DNA of 64,000 bases, taken from positions 140,416,858 through 140,480,857 of the forward strand of contig NC_067282.1 of NCBI RefSeq assembly GCF_020740795.1, read 5' to 3'. Below the pieces are notes generated by a model. The model was not told where the DNA came from, did not search any database, and saw nothing but the letters and a program-made list of their open reading frames with translations. Of this stretch, positions 30,181 through 42,900 are shown in pieces; the first letter of the stretch is position 1; every line of letters starts with the position of its first letter. A program made the position numbers and the translations under genes. Source of the DNA: Apus apus (lineage: Eukaryota; Chordata; Aves; Apodiformes; Apodidae).

Positions 30181-33100
30181 AGTGACGAACTGGCAGCCAG
30201 ACCCATCATCACACAGTCTCCCCGAGCCCCTGAGAGATGCTTTGGGAAAGAAAGAGAGAAGATTTGTGTCTCAGATCCCCTTTGCTTTTTACTTTGGCTT
30301 TCCCTCGCAAGCCTAGAAAAAGGGAAAACTGTGCAAGCTGTCCAAAGACAAACCTGTGTGCAGGCAGGGCACGATGAGTGGCAAGGGGGCTCTAATTTAG
30401 ATGCCTGCCCTGGCAGAGGCGGGCAAACTATGAGCACCTGTCGGGGAGGATTTGACTTGTGCAAGAAGAAGGTCGTTTATGCAGCCTTGCTCTGTGAGTA
30501 CTGGCCCAGCCAGCCTCTCATACCTTCTGCTGTAAATGTTATGTATTGTTTATAAATGTTATTTATTATTTATTCATTGGACTATAAAAAATTATGGGGT
30601 TTCTTGTTCCTAAGGGGAGGAATTTACTTTTGTGTTAGCTCTGCTAAATAGGCTTCACACAAAAGCTATGAATGCACTACTGCTGGATTTTTTTTCTAGG
30701 CATGAAGTCCTGAAGGAACTGCAGACTTACCCTGCAGGTTTTTCACAGCAGGCTTGATGAAATCTGCAGAGCAGTATCTGCCCTTTCCAGTGAGTGCTGT
30801 ACAATCCCTACCTTAATGGATTGATACCAGCATTTGTTCTCTGGCCAGCTGATATGGTACTATACAAAGATCAGCCTTTTCTTTTCATTCATTATTCTCA
30901 GCTTTGTTATATACACTAACTTACTTGGTTTTAGTTGGGATTAAGAATTTAAGCAGTAAATAAATCAAACACTGCTTGGAACAGGTGCAGAAAGAGTATT
31001 TGCCCTATGTAGGATAGAGTTACAAGCAGTTTCATTCCAGTGAACTGAAGAGATGCATCAGATAAACTGCTGATAAAAAGAATTATTATATTGGCAAAGA
31101 TCCATCACACTCCACAGTAGCACATGGATATCATAGTCAAACATATAGACAGTAGTCAAACATACAAAAGCCACGGGTGAGATCAATTTAGCATGGCTAA
31201 CAATAGGCACCAATAAATGTAGTCATGTTACCAAGTAGTATGATCATCAGTTTTAAATTCTCACCCCAAAAATATTAATTACATCTGAAGATCCGTGACA
31301 AGAATATGCTGTTTTGTAAAAATAATAATGCATTGGGGAAAAAAAAAAAGGAGGGGGAAAAGAAATCAAAGGGATCTTGTATACCACAGATCTGAAATCT
31401 TGATCAACCTGCAGCCTGCTCAAATGAAAGCTGAGGAGATTTTTTTCAGCAGAAGAATTTGGTGCTTTTTCTGTTCCTTGGCCAGACAGCAGCACTGGGG
31501 CATCTCTAGCTGTAATCTCATTAAGACAGTTAGGCTGTGATTGTGATTGTGCTCTGTTGCTGGCGTGTATTGAGGCAGACAAATCATCCTTGGAGCATGG
31601 ATGGCTCTCACAGTTGAGAAGAGACGGACTACTCTCTTTCTCACGAGGTCTGAAAATCTCACAGCCTTGACTTTGGAAAGGCACGGTTTGCAATCCAGCC
31701 AGAAAGGCAAATAGGGACAGGCCTGCTCAGTCCAGGCACACAAGGGCAATTTATGAACATAGCTTCTGTTCTTGGTAATGGAAGTCACATGTGTAAGTTC
31801 TCCGCACAGTAACAGCAGAATACACTCCCTTCAGTGTGTAAATAGTATAATGCGCCTGTGTGAGTGTTGGCATGAGAGGCTGGGCTACAACAGAAGAAAA
31901 ACAGAAATAAAAAATGAATTATTTGTTCATTTTTCCACCCCCAGAACCAGTCCTCTGTTCTGCTTTGTCCAGTCAATTAAAACGCACGCATAGTAGCTTT
32001 TTCTTTCTTGGACTGTTTGATCAGACTTGAAAATATTTTTATGATAGAGGATGTTTTTGGGGTCAGATGCAAATTCTTTTCATTCAATTTTATCCCATTA
32101 CTCTCATTACAATTCCTTAGGACACCATAAATACCCGTTCTTCCTATTTTTGTGTGTTCCTACATCACTCAGACGTTAGCAGATAGTTCTGTTCCTCTGC
32201 AGCAGTGCAGTTTAAGTACTTCTGTATGTAAACAGATTGCAGTCCCCTCTGTGACCTCTGCACATGTGGACCTCTTGCACATAAATCCATATCAGTTTAT
32301 GTCATTTGCTCATAAGCCTCAGAAAGCAGTCTTTGCTGAATGAATGCCAGTGTACCACACAGTTCATAAATATGTACAAGTAATGGGCCCTATCCCAACT
32401 AGCTTAGATTCAAAAACGTTTAGCAGATGTTCTGGCTATGGGGGAGGAAAACAGGAGATGAATAAATACAATACTGCAAGAACAAATACTTTGTTGATGA
32501 AACTGCACATAAATTTGAATGACAAACACACCCTTACCAGAACTGTGACCTTTGCATAAAACAACATCAACATGTTTTATTAATAGTAGTTCCACATTCT
32601 CAGGATCAATAAAGTGACTTCATTGATTTACTTTCCCATTTTTATTAATACTTCTCTAAACAGTGATGAATTTGGATGGAACACAAGTAGAGTCTTTTTA
32701 ATATCTTGTCAAAGGACAAATCTAATAGTACTAGTAAAGCAGTAAGTTTCTCAACCAGGGCCACCTTTTCCTAAAGAGAACCTAACTATGGGTAGGTTAA
32801 GTGTTTGAAGAAACTTTCTGGACCTGTTTTGAGATTTAGGGCTGTTGGTTATTTCCAGTCAACAGCACAAAGGAGCAGTTCTATGCACTTGGTTAAAGAA
32901 GTAAAGAGCTGTTGCTTTATAAACAAGTATGCATAACATAGCTCAGGCTCTCCCTTAATCCAATCTCCAAATAGTAAAGGTGCCTTTTAGACCTTAATGC
33001 ATGCTGTGTGTAGTAAACCAGTCCCAGAGGGAGCCACCTCACAGGCAGCTCTTGTGAGGAATTTGTATAGCTCAAATTTTGTGAAGAACCAATGATGTCT

Positions 33101-34974
33101 CTTGATGATGACCTTGCAGGACTTTCTCTCCGTTACATTGCACAGAGGTATATTTAAATCAGTTCCTTTAGTCCTTCTTTGGGGCTGAGTACAAGGAAAT
33201 GCTGTACTTCTGTTTTTTTTGCTTAACATACTAATTGCATAGTGTGGCAACAGTCTAGTAGTACTTCATCTAGGTATCATCTTCTTGCATATCTGTTTTG
33301 TGCTCATTGAAAACACTTGTTTTACTACTTTAGATGATCTTGCACCTCTTTACAGACCTGAGCAGTTGTTCTTAAAAAAGCATGAAGTCAAACTCAGCTG
33401 GGATACTCTTTCCAGCCCTTAGCATACTGTACAGTTTTGGGAGGAAATTTTCTGACCTTGGGTAGCCTTTGGTTTGGGTTACTGCTATTTAAAAACATTT
33501 ACAGTATAGTGATATGAAAGTTGTGTGTTTCCCATTAGTTTCTTATATGCCCACAGCCCTGAGTCATAGCAGCAAACCCAGACGCAACTTTAAATTTTTC
33601 TGCTTGGAAAATCTGTGAGCGGTGAAATTATCTACAGTGTATATGAAGAGACTTGAAGCCTCTTTTCCTAAAAACCTCCTGAAGGCTTAAGTCTACACTG
33701 AACACTCAGCAGATTTGTATGTAGCCCCAGAGATACTTTCCTTATTAGTTTCTATCTGAAAGCTTATATTCTTAGCCTGAAGTGTTAGAAACACTTTCCT
33801 ATGTGATCAAAGTTTACTGGATCTGATGGGCCAATTTTTGATGGTTCCCTGATGAACCAGAGATGTTTTTAGCTAGGGAAGTTCTACTTTTTCTTAGTGA
33901 GCCAATAGGCAGTTTTGTCAAGAGAATTAGTCTTATATTTGTTTTCTTGTAGTAAAACACCACCAGCAATTTATTTGGAACTCAGGTCCCACTCCTGCAC
34001 ACATCACGTCAGATTAGTATGTGCATGTGTGTTCAGGGGTGGCAAAAGGGATTAAATAGCACCATTTTGTAAATATTACAGTTATTCAAATACTTATGCA
34101 GTGAATAACTGCCTGCAGCAGGAGAATGCTGGGTGGTTGATGACTTCTGCCTTGTCTGTCAAACACAAGTTGAACACCTGTGTTATTGCTTAGGAAGTCA
34201 GCTCTATGTTTTCTCCAGAATTGGACAACTCTTCTTGCTAACAGTTGCAGCTGATTCAGAAGACAGCAAATTTTAAGACCGCTGTAGACTAGAATTTCTC
34301 TGCTGTCCTTTAATTTCTTTTGGAAACATTTCTTCTTTTGGCAAGTGTTCAGCTGCTGAACTGTATACAGATTACTTACACATTAAAAAAAAAAAAAAAA
34401 TTAAAAAATTGGCCTAGCTGTCCAAGTAGATGTATCAGAAAATAAAAATACAACTCATCAAGGAGATCCCAAATTAAATTGCCTCTAATGGTAGCAATTT
34501 CAATGCAGTGACTTTCAGCAGAAACACTTGCATACAGGAGGTAAGAGTTCTGGTTAATGGAGAGCATCTCAGATGCTTCAGTGGCACTTTGGTTTAATGT
34601 TGTGGCCTTGACTTTTACAAATTCTGCCACATATGTGGAAAGGGAAGGAAATCTGGCACTGTAAACATCATACTAAGACATGTAGGCAGGTGGGATGTTT
34701 GCAGAACACACCAAGTGCTCTTTCCATTCTACATCATACTAGTATGGCCTCAACTGGGAGCATGTATGCTATTCCTGCACAGGGAAATTAATGAAAGACT
34801 TGGACTGAAGTGAAAGCCACCAAAGGTGAATATTCAAGAATTACCAGAGGTCTCACAACGTAACCTGGGAGGACAGGCAAGAAGAAACAGAGTTTTAGGT
34901 CTGGGGAATGTAATACAAAGTTAGATGATAAATCTTTGTGCATCTAAAAAGGCTGTTGCAGGAGCAAGAGGAAC

Positions 34975-35236
34975 AAACAGATGTTTTCTTTCTCTGTGCT
35001 GGGTAGGATGAGAAGTAGATGTAAATTAGGGTGAAAGAGATCCAGGTTAATCATGAGGGAAAACTTTCTAAAGGAAAAAAAAGAGTGAATGAGAAAGGAA
35101 CATTGTCTGGATAGACTGTGGTGCCTGCAGTACTGGGGAGGTCTTTAAAGGGTAAAATAGATGGGGGAGATGCTTACACAGGGATGGAGTTAGATGACCT
35201 CTCAGTATCCTTTCCAGCCCTGTAATTCAGTGATGG
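34975..35236 (+). mobile_element. Old CR1-family LINE 3' relic
   Basis: The order AAAACTTTCTAA, TGGATAGACTGTGGTGCCTG, ACTGGGGAGGTCTTTAAAGG and TTAGATGACCTCTCAGTATC, then CCTTTCCAGCCCTGTAATTC, matches the 3' end of archaic CR1 elements shared with reptiles. It is heavily diverged and the 5' limit is approximate. Confidence 0.65.
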
Positions 35237-37634
35237 CCTCCTTGTTTGCAAATTGACTTGTGGTGTTTTCACTTAATTCCAGATGTGGGGCCTCTGCTCC
35301 AGGACAGTATGCTTTTAGTGGAATTTGCTGTTCTTGGGTTTTAGAGATTACAAATTCCCACAGGAGCAGTCTTGCACCTGGCAAGTTCTGAGCCTTGGAA
35401 GGTCGTCAGAAGAGAAGTCAAGATTCCTTGGCCATTCTTACTGTGAAAATAGCCTTGATATCATGGGGATATGAAAAACTTTCTTGGATTTTATTCTGTA
35501 ATTCGCCCTCCTCGCTACACTCCTTGCCTGGCACCTGGCCCTTATGGACCTTCAATAATTTATCTTAGAAATAGAATATATAAAAAACTCAGTCCTTAAT
35601 TTTGTAAATTCTCTTTTCAAAATGGGACATGGTACCATACTCTGACCTTATTTTGAGCAGTAGCAGCTCGCCTCCTTTTAAGAGATGAATCTTGAATTAC
35701 AGTATTTTTCCATGGATTGGTTTGGGACTGCTGCCTTGACAGCTGCTCTGCTTACTAGTGGTCAATTCTGGAGTGCAAGACACCCAGTTTTACAGTGCTT
35801 GTGGGCACTCTTTCACAGGGAATCACCACCTGGATGGGGCTAGGTGGCTCTTATCTAGTCCAGTGCAAACCCATCAGTTCTTCTCAGGGAGAGGTACAGT
35901 GATGGGCTTATCTTGGACATCACCATCCTGGAACATCAGTCTACCAGATATCACTAGGCTGTGACGCAAGATTCCAGCTGTCTTACTTAGCTTGCTTTTA
36001 CAAAGTACCCCATTTTGTGGTGATGTTGCAGCCCCTTGTTTTTGTGAGTGTGCTTTATTAGCCTAAAGTTCTGCACAGTACTGCCTTCCACCCTCCTCCC
36101 ACTCTGAACACCACGTGCAGGCAGTGAAAAGAGACATGCAAAGGAAGTATAGTGCTTTGTTTCTGCTTTAGTTCTACTTATTTAAACCCTTCCTCTTACA
36201 GTGCATTGTGAAAACTCCTCTGGGAATCTGACAGCATAATGATGCAAATAACCTTGTCATATGACTAAGCCTCTCATGCTGGATTCCAAAATACCAAGCC
36301 AAGAAGTACACATCTTTCTATGGATGCCATAGGCAGCCTCATGCTAGAGTGCAGATGGCTCTTCAATTCCCTAATGGGAATTGTTTGGGTCCTTATTAGC
36401 TTTTTACAAAGATTAATGTTAAACTGACAGCCCTCCTCACTGTCAGTCATCGGTGGCCACATTTTATGCATTGGCCCCTTTCAGAGCATTTAGAAGTGTC
36501 TCCCGTATCACCGTATGTAAACCCTCTCCTCCGTCTCCTTTTATTTTTCAATAATCCAACACATCCCCAACCTGCATCTTTGTAGAGGAGGACACTTTGA
36601 AATTTTGGCTATCAACAGGTAACTGCCTCCCCTACAAATAACTACTACATCAGTGACTTTCACTGACTTCAAAGAAAGAAATAGCCATTGCCTGGAGCTC
36701 TGGAGTTCTTGCCACCCTTTTGGCACTTGTATGTGCATGACTATGTGCATTTGTTAAAGACAGCCAGGTTTTTGCCAGGTTTTCCAACACATCAGCAGGC
36801 TACAACTCTCAAGTGATTGCAACCAGTAGCTCTAATTTCTATGATCATGGAAACTCCATCAGTAAACAGGGTGGGTTGAGCCAAGTTTAGATCAGCTAAA
36901 GGCTTTCCTCCATCTGTTCTCAGACGAGGATATAGATAGTGATTTGGGAATTGTGCACTTCTGGCTGGTATTTGTCACACCACACTGTAGTAAGAATTTC
37001 CTCAACTGTATCAGAAGCTCATTTTATGCATCTCTTAGGAACGGTGTCTACTTTGTTTTTTATCACCATATGGTATTGCAGTACCTGACTGCTTTCCATG
37101 CCAAAACCCCTGATAGACTATGGAGATCAAAACTTTTTTAAGGTAGGTTTGGAAGACTATGCTTTGGTAGGACATTGGGACTCTGTGAGTCTGGATGTGA
37201 AAGGTGTTTGAACTAGCTCTTCTGAAAAGGCCTGTTTAAAGGAAAACTGGTGTACTTTTGGATTACCATTGCTATTACGAGATTATCCTGGGTTTGTACT
37301 TGATTCCTAATCCCTGGGTCATTCACAGTGCTTCTGTATTGTTTTGCATTCCTGCTCTATTTAGGTGCACACCCACTGGCTCCCTTGGCTGAAGAGTTCA
37401 AGGGCATACTCGGCTGAGTGTGGCATGTATGTGTGCTAGTTATACACACTGAAGTACAGATAGAACGAGACATTTGTATAAACAGAATACAAACAGGTGT
37501 GTATATATGCACACAGACAAGTGGGTGTATGTATATGCTGAACTGACAGTGCTCTTCTTGACTGCTAGTTCAGATGCAGAGCATTCAGCCAGTACCCTGG
37601 GGATTCTAAGAGTGTTAAAAAAATAAACAGCTGT

Positions 37635-37740
37635 GCATAGAATCATAGGTTTGCTTTGGTTGGAAGAGCCCGTTAGGATCAAGTCCAACCATTAACCTAG
37701 CACTGCCAAGTCCACCATTAAACCACCCCCCAAACATCTT
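37635..37740 (-). mobile_element. CR1 LINE 3' fragment
   Basis: On the minus strand it reads GTGGACTTGGCAGTGCTAGG, TTAATGGTTGGACTTGATCC, CTTCCAACCAAAGC and a terminal CCTATGATTCTATG. This is a well-preserved CR1 tail, younger than the other relics, lying about 300 bases before the right-hand CpG island. Confidence 0.88.
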
Positions 37741-38166
37741 TATGTTCCTCTCAGTACTTCCTTGGTGAACAGGGGTTTGCCATTTCCCTGTCCATCCAGT
37801 TCCTATACTATTACCTCAGCATAACCTGATGGATTAGTCATTATTTGGGTCTTCCAAGTGGATTCAGTTAGCAGGAGACAGGGATGATGGGAGCAGGCAT
37901 TCCTCTGATGTAATGTCACCCACTTCGCAGCGCACGCAGGCAGTGAGCTGTTTTCCCCACCGCAGCAGGATCCCAACAGCAGTTGCCATGACCACAGCTC
38001 CAAGCTTCCCCCCAGCCAGCCCCGAACCAAAAAGACATTTCGCCTTTTCTCAGGGTGGTGTTAGAAGCGTCTCTGCAGCCGTTTTTACATCCCATTTGCC
38101 GCCTTTCTCCTGCCGGTTCCTCAGGTGCCGTCTCTCCCGCTCCCGGCCTCACCGCCGTGCCCCCCT

Positions 38167-38212
38167 GCGGGGCGGTGCGGGGCGGTGCGGGGCGGTGCGG
38201 TGCGGGGCGGGC
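38167..38212. repeat. 10-bp GC minisatellite (GGGGCGGTGC)n
   Basis: Three perfect 10-base units, followed by a shortened one, lie at the left edge of the CpG island. Each carries a GC box, so copy number could alter Sp1 binding. Confidence 0.9.
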
Positions 38213-38433
38213 GGCCCGGCCGCTGCCACCGGCACCCCCCGCTGTCAGAGCTGCCCGGCCCGCCGGCCCTTGCCGCGGCTGGGCGGGGGGGCTGCGCTCG
38301 CCTCGTCCTGGGGATGGGTGGGTGGGTGGGCGGGCAGTCCGGCGCGGGACTCTGCTCGGCAGGGGGTTCCTGCCCGCGGGAGGCACTCGCTTCCCCTGGG
38401 CGGGGGTGGGCAGCAGGGCGGGCGCAGGGGCAG

Positions 38434-38470
38434 CCCGGGGGGGGGCCCGCCCGGGGGGGGGGCCCGCCCC
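38434..38470. repeat. Tandem CCC-G9/10-CCCG units
   Basis: Two adjoining units each consist of CCC, a run of nine or ten G, CCC and G, followed by CCCC. The arrangement is both G-quadruplex-prone and partly self-complementary. Such homopolymer runs are also common sites of assembly error. Confidence 0.9.
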
Positions 38471-39900
38471 GCAGCGCCCCCGAGACCCCGGCGGCGCCGG
38501 GCGGGGAGGCGCGCGCGCGCCCCCAGCGGCCCTTCGCGCGCCCGGGTCACAGAGCGCGCCCCCGCTGCCCCGGCGCGCGCCGCCCCGCACGCGAGGGTCC
38601 CGCCCCCCAGCCCCCCCCGCCCCCCCCGCGGCGCGCTGAGCGGCTGCCGCCCCGCCCCGCCCCGCCCCCTGCTGGTTCGGGGCGCCCCTCCGCCAGCCGC
38701 CCTTGGCGCGCGCCCTGGCCCCGCCCCGCCCCGCCCCGGCGGCCAATCCGCGCGCCCGGCCCGTGCGGCTCGAGCGGGCGGGAACGCACCATCGCCGCGG
38801 CGCGGGGGGGGGCGGGTGTGGAGCCGAGAGCCTGGAGGGGCAACCGCGGCTGTTGGCCGCTCGCCGCCGCGCCTCGTGCCGCGCCTCGTGCCGCCCCGGG
38901 GCGGCCCCGCTCCCCCCCCCCACCCCACCCCCGCGCTCAGAGCCCAGGGGCGCCCGCCCGCTGCAGCCCCCGCCGCGCTCCCCCCGCCGCCCTGCGCCGC
39001 TCTAAGGGCGCGGCGGGGGGGGCGTGGCCTCGCCCGCACGCGCCCCGCCCACCGGCCCGCGCTCGGGGCGGGGCCGCGGCAGCTGCCAAGGTGTGCGCGC
39101 GCCGCTCCGCCCCCCGCAACCCCCCCCCCTGCCGCGCGGGCCGGGCCGTTCCGCGCCGCTCCCGCTGCTGCCCAGCCCGGCGGGCGGAGCGCGGCCCCGC
39201 GGCAGAGCCAGCTCCGGCCGCGGCAGCAGCGCCGGGACCGCCGCCCCTGGAGCAGCATGAGGCGCAGGCGAGTGCGGGGCTGGGGGTCCCTCTGCCGCCG
39301 CCGCCTCCCCCCGGGAGGGCGGGTTCCCGCGCGGCGCGGCACCGCGGCAGGTGGGGTGGCCGCTGCCCGGCGGCGCGGGCGGGCGGGCGGGCGGCGTCTC
39401 CTGCGGCGGTGGCGGACGATCCGCTTCATCCCTTGGCATCGCCCGGGAGCGGCCTGGCGCAGCGCCCCGGGCTCTGGCGGCGGCGCTGGGGTCTCCGCGC
39501 GGCGCTGGGGCGGGGGCCGCGCGGGCCCGCAGGGAGCGGCGGGGGCTGGCACCGGGCGGCCGGGGACGGCCGCGGAACTCGATCCCCGCGGCGGGGCGGC
39601 TGGTCCCTGCCGCCTCCCTGGCCCGGTTACGCGGCTGGGCGCCGGGCAGGAGCGAGGCGGGGGCGGCTCGGCGGGGACCCCCGAGCGCTCCTCCGTGGGG
39701 GGGTGCGGCTCAGCGGAAGGTACCGGGCACCTCCGTCCGCGCGTGGCGGGCTGGGGGACGGGGCGGGGGGCGGGAGGAGGGGGCGGCCCGTGGCCTCGCC
39801 GGCTGGGTCCCCCCGGGCTGCCCGAGGCAGCGGCTGTGCTGGCTGCCTGACACCGCCGGTCAACTTCACCGCCGTGCCTACCGCAGTGCCATAAAGTGCT

Positions 39901-42900
39901 CCCCGTGCTTCCATCGTCTGAGAGCTTGTAGCACCCCTCAGGTGAAACTGCGGGTGCCCGCTTCGGTTTATGTAGCCTTCTGTTTGTCTCGCAGACCGTA
40001 AGCCTTTATAGCCTTTGTGTTGTTATTCTAGGTGTGTTCGGTATAAGAGATGTCTAGGTTTCTAGTCCTTTTGTCTCTGTTCTGCTTGTTTTTGTTATGA
40101 CACAGACTAAATGTCTGCAGGCTGTTGTCCTAAGATGTGTGTAGGGTGTTGGAATACTTAAGGCTAACTGCTTCTAAACATAGGGTCCCTTCTCTTATTA
40201 TAATAAAAACCTACTTATGCATTCACTGTAACAGCTTCATTCCATATTCTGGAGAAGTCAACTCTTTCCTCATGCAGTCATCCATTTAAGGTTAGTGCTG
40301 CGGAGCAATCAACAGTAACTTTTGTTGAGATGGAGGAACACTTTTCAAGTCTGGCACTGCAAAAATTGCCACTTCCTTTGTTGGTTCTGTTGTACTGCTT
40401 TGAAACGTTAACAAACGGAGTAATCTGTGGGAAATCTCTTTGAGTGGGCAGTTTAAGGCTTAAATTTAGGGTTCTTGGTTATTCTGCGCTTTAAATGTAG
40501 TGGTCAGAACTGGGGTGTGGGGCTTAGAGGAAGCTGAGCAAATAAATGGCCTCTTGCTGGATACTCTTGAGTTTACAGAAACTGACTTACCTGTTAAAAA
40601 TTTAGAAAGGTGCAAGTTAATCAAGCTTAAAAAACCCAGTAAACAAGATTTTGTGTGTATAGCTAAGATCTTACTTGAAATAAACTTATTTTCCCAATAG
40701 CTATCCTTTCTACATTTGTTTTAGAAAATGTGCTTATTCTACTTATTTTTCACTGTCATGTTTTCAGCACTTGTACTTGGGTTGGTCATACTGTAGGGCT
40801 GTTTTTGGTAAAAATAACTCAGTAAATGGGAATTGCCTTCTTTAATCATGGAAATATTTCTGTTGATGTACAAGCCTGTGAAAGCTTACTTGCACTAAAC
40901 TAGATTTAGAGTTACATTGAAGTTGGCAGTGTCCCTTTAAACCAGCCACAAGTCTACTACACATTCATCTGCAGTTGAAAATAACAAAGCCACCCTACAG
41001 TTAAGAAATGATACGTTTGTATTTAGCTTGTAGCTTGCTAATGTACTCGTGCCCAAGAACGCAGATGGATATAACTACGTATACTAGACTTTTAATTCAT
41101 TCATACCTTAAAATACAATTAGAAGGTAAACCCTATAGCTGTTTGGTGAAGTTGGAGATCCTTTACTTCTGATTATTGGGCAGAGGAACTCCTCTGAAGT
41201 GTTAGAGGAAAACAGTAAAGATTTTTCTTCCAACAGTTGTCTTAAAGTATTTGTGCAGAAAAAATAACTAGTAGTTGTGCTGATTATGAATGACAATTAT
41301 CTGTATTTCATTTTTCAATGAATTTGAATACAAATCCTCTTCCTGACTAATCCTGTGTGTTAAGAGAGGATCTGTAAGTAGTATGTGACTATATATTCCT
41401 GATGTAAACCTAAACACAGCTAGTTGGGGTCAGGATGACATTTTGTTGTAAGCTTTCTTGCCTCTCTGGGTTTCAGGTATCCTGCAGACATGCCTCACAT
41501 GAGAAATCTTAGTTATTTTGCAGCTGCAGGTCTCCTTAGATATAGATAAAGACTACAGCACTGTTACTTTTCCATGAGAGTCTGAGTTACTGTTGTACAC
41601 ATGGTAATGCAGAGCTGGTGACACACTGCTTATGGAGAAAGCTGAAGCAGAACTGGTCCTTAGTTGGATGTGCTCCTCCCATCTTGAAGGATTTAAAAAC
41701 AACTTCTCAATCACTTAAGTAATCCATGAATAGGTTAGTTTTTTGTTGTTTTTTTTTTTTTCTTCTTTGCAAACACAAAGGCTGTCTTGCCAATGTAATC
41801 CTAGAGTAGTATTCAGGGTAGCTCTAGGTACAGGGAGAGGGAGAACTGCATGTGCTGCTGCTGTCTGTCTTTAGTAGAGATAGGAACACTTCCACTCTCT
41901 CTGTTTACTGTGTCACAGGACGTTGCCTATGGGAGCAACAGCAGAACCCGTAGATGGACTTCCTTTGGTGTTACAGCTTTTGTGCTATTACTGTAGAGAA
42001 GTCTTAGGCAGCTGTGGGAACAGGTTGGTCAAAACTTGTTTCTGCTGTGCAGCTATGAGCCCTGATGTTTCAGGAATCTATTCTCTGCTAGTTAGTCTAT
42101 GTCTTAAAAGCCTGCTCTGTTCATGTACAGCTGGGGCTAGGGCTGCACTAAAAGCTTCCGTCGGTGTCGCTGCCAGTCAGAGGTATGGTCTGTGTATGTA
42201 AGGTCCTTGCTCAGATTCAGTTATACAGGTAAAGCACACGTGTGCTATTGAGGCTTGTCTTAACACTGTGGTCTGTTGCTAAAATATAGGTGTGAAATGC
42301 AACATTGTCAATATACTGTATGACTGTTCAGATACTGCTGAGGTATTTCTAGTGCGGATGTGATCTGAGAGAACTTTGGAAGGCACATGTTTTTATGGTA
42401 GCAGATCCTAACAATAATCTCACCTTCCATTTAAAAAGGGGAGGAGAAGGAATTTCCCACTGGTAAATCCAGTAAGTGCCTTTTTACATGAGCTCCATCA
42501 GGGGAGCCTGGTTTGCATTTTCTTAGGTCTCCCAGCTGCACTGGAGGATAGAGCAGACCCTAACCCTGCAAAGTAGCAGGGTGTAGCTCAGATGTCAGCT
42601 ACAGAGATGCTCTTCATAATTTGATAGGTGGAAATAAAGCAGTAATGATACTGCTCTGGTATTCATGTTGCTATTTGGAAATTATACACGAGGCAGGCAC
42701 TGCTTATTTACAGTGGAGAAGAGCAAGAGGTGAGCTAGCATAAGAACATCAAATCACCACCCTTTCCTTCCTTTTTCTCCCCCTCCCTCTCCCAGCTGAA
42801 TAATATATTCTGTTGTCATTACACAAGGGAGAAGGAGAAAGGGAAAAGTGCATTTGGGAGAACCCAAGAATGTACACTGAGGAGTGAGAATGTAGACTGT

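Larger units (their letters stand above)
14990..37630. other. Intergenic region between PEX26 and the right-hand CpG island
   Basis: About 22.6 kb without a convincing gene. Open frames are short, overlap on both strands and show no recognisable domain. What stands out is a ZNF143 site near 15.65 kb, an RFX X-box at 30.17 kb and old interspersed repeats. In mammals the matching interval also separates PEX26 from MICAL3. Confidence 0.6.
38040..39900 (+). promoter_or_regulatory. MICAL3: Large CpG island, probable MICAL3 promoter with non-coding first exon(s)
   Basis: About 1.9 kb of extreme GC content with many CpG. It holds tandem GC boxes (38652-38666, 38720-38738), a CCAAT box (38743-38747) next to them, and E2F-like sites GGCGGGAA (38777-38784) and TTCCCGCGC (39326-39334). 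Initiation is likeliest just right of the CCAAT box. Possible first donors are CAG before GTGGGG (near 39348), AAG before GTACCG (near 39720) and CAG before GTGAAA (near 39940). The MICAL3 assignment rests on mammalian gene order, MICAL3 head-to-head with PEX26-TUBA8. MICAL3 is a flavin monooxygenase that oxidises actin and acts in vesicle transport. No MICAL3 coding exon is visible, so the gene name is inference. The very long open frames here come from absence of AT-rich stop codons. Confidence 0.6.

Noticed and set aside
29888-30316. Plus-strand 142-codon frame in the intergenic region
   Set aside because: No domain, no splice or promoter context, and a composition typical of chance. Only the X-box inside it was kept.
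37913-39894. Open frames of 589 and 645 codons on the plus strand, and 335 and 435 on the minus strand
   Set aside because: Several overlapping frames on both strands are open at once in extremely GC-rich DNA with few TA-containing stop codons. Their proteins are Arg/Pro/Ala/Gly low complexity with no domain. This is a CpG-island artefact.
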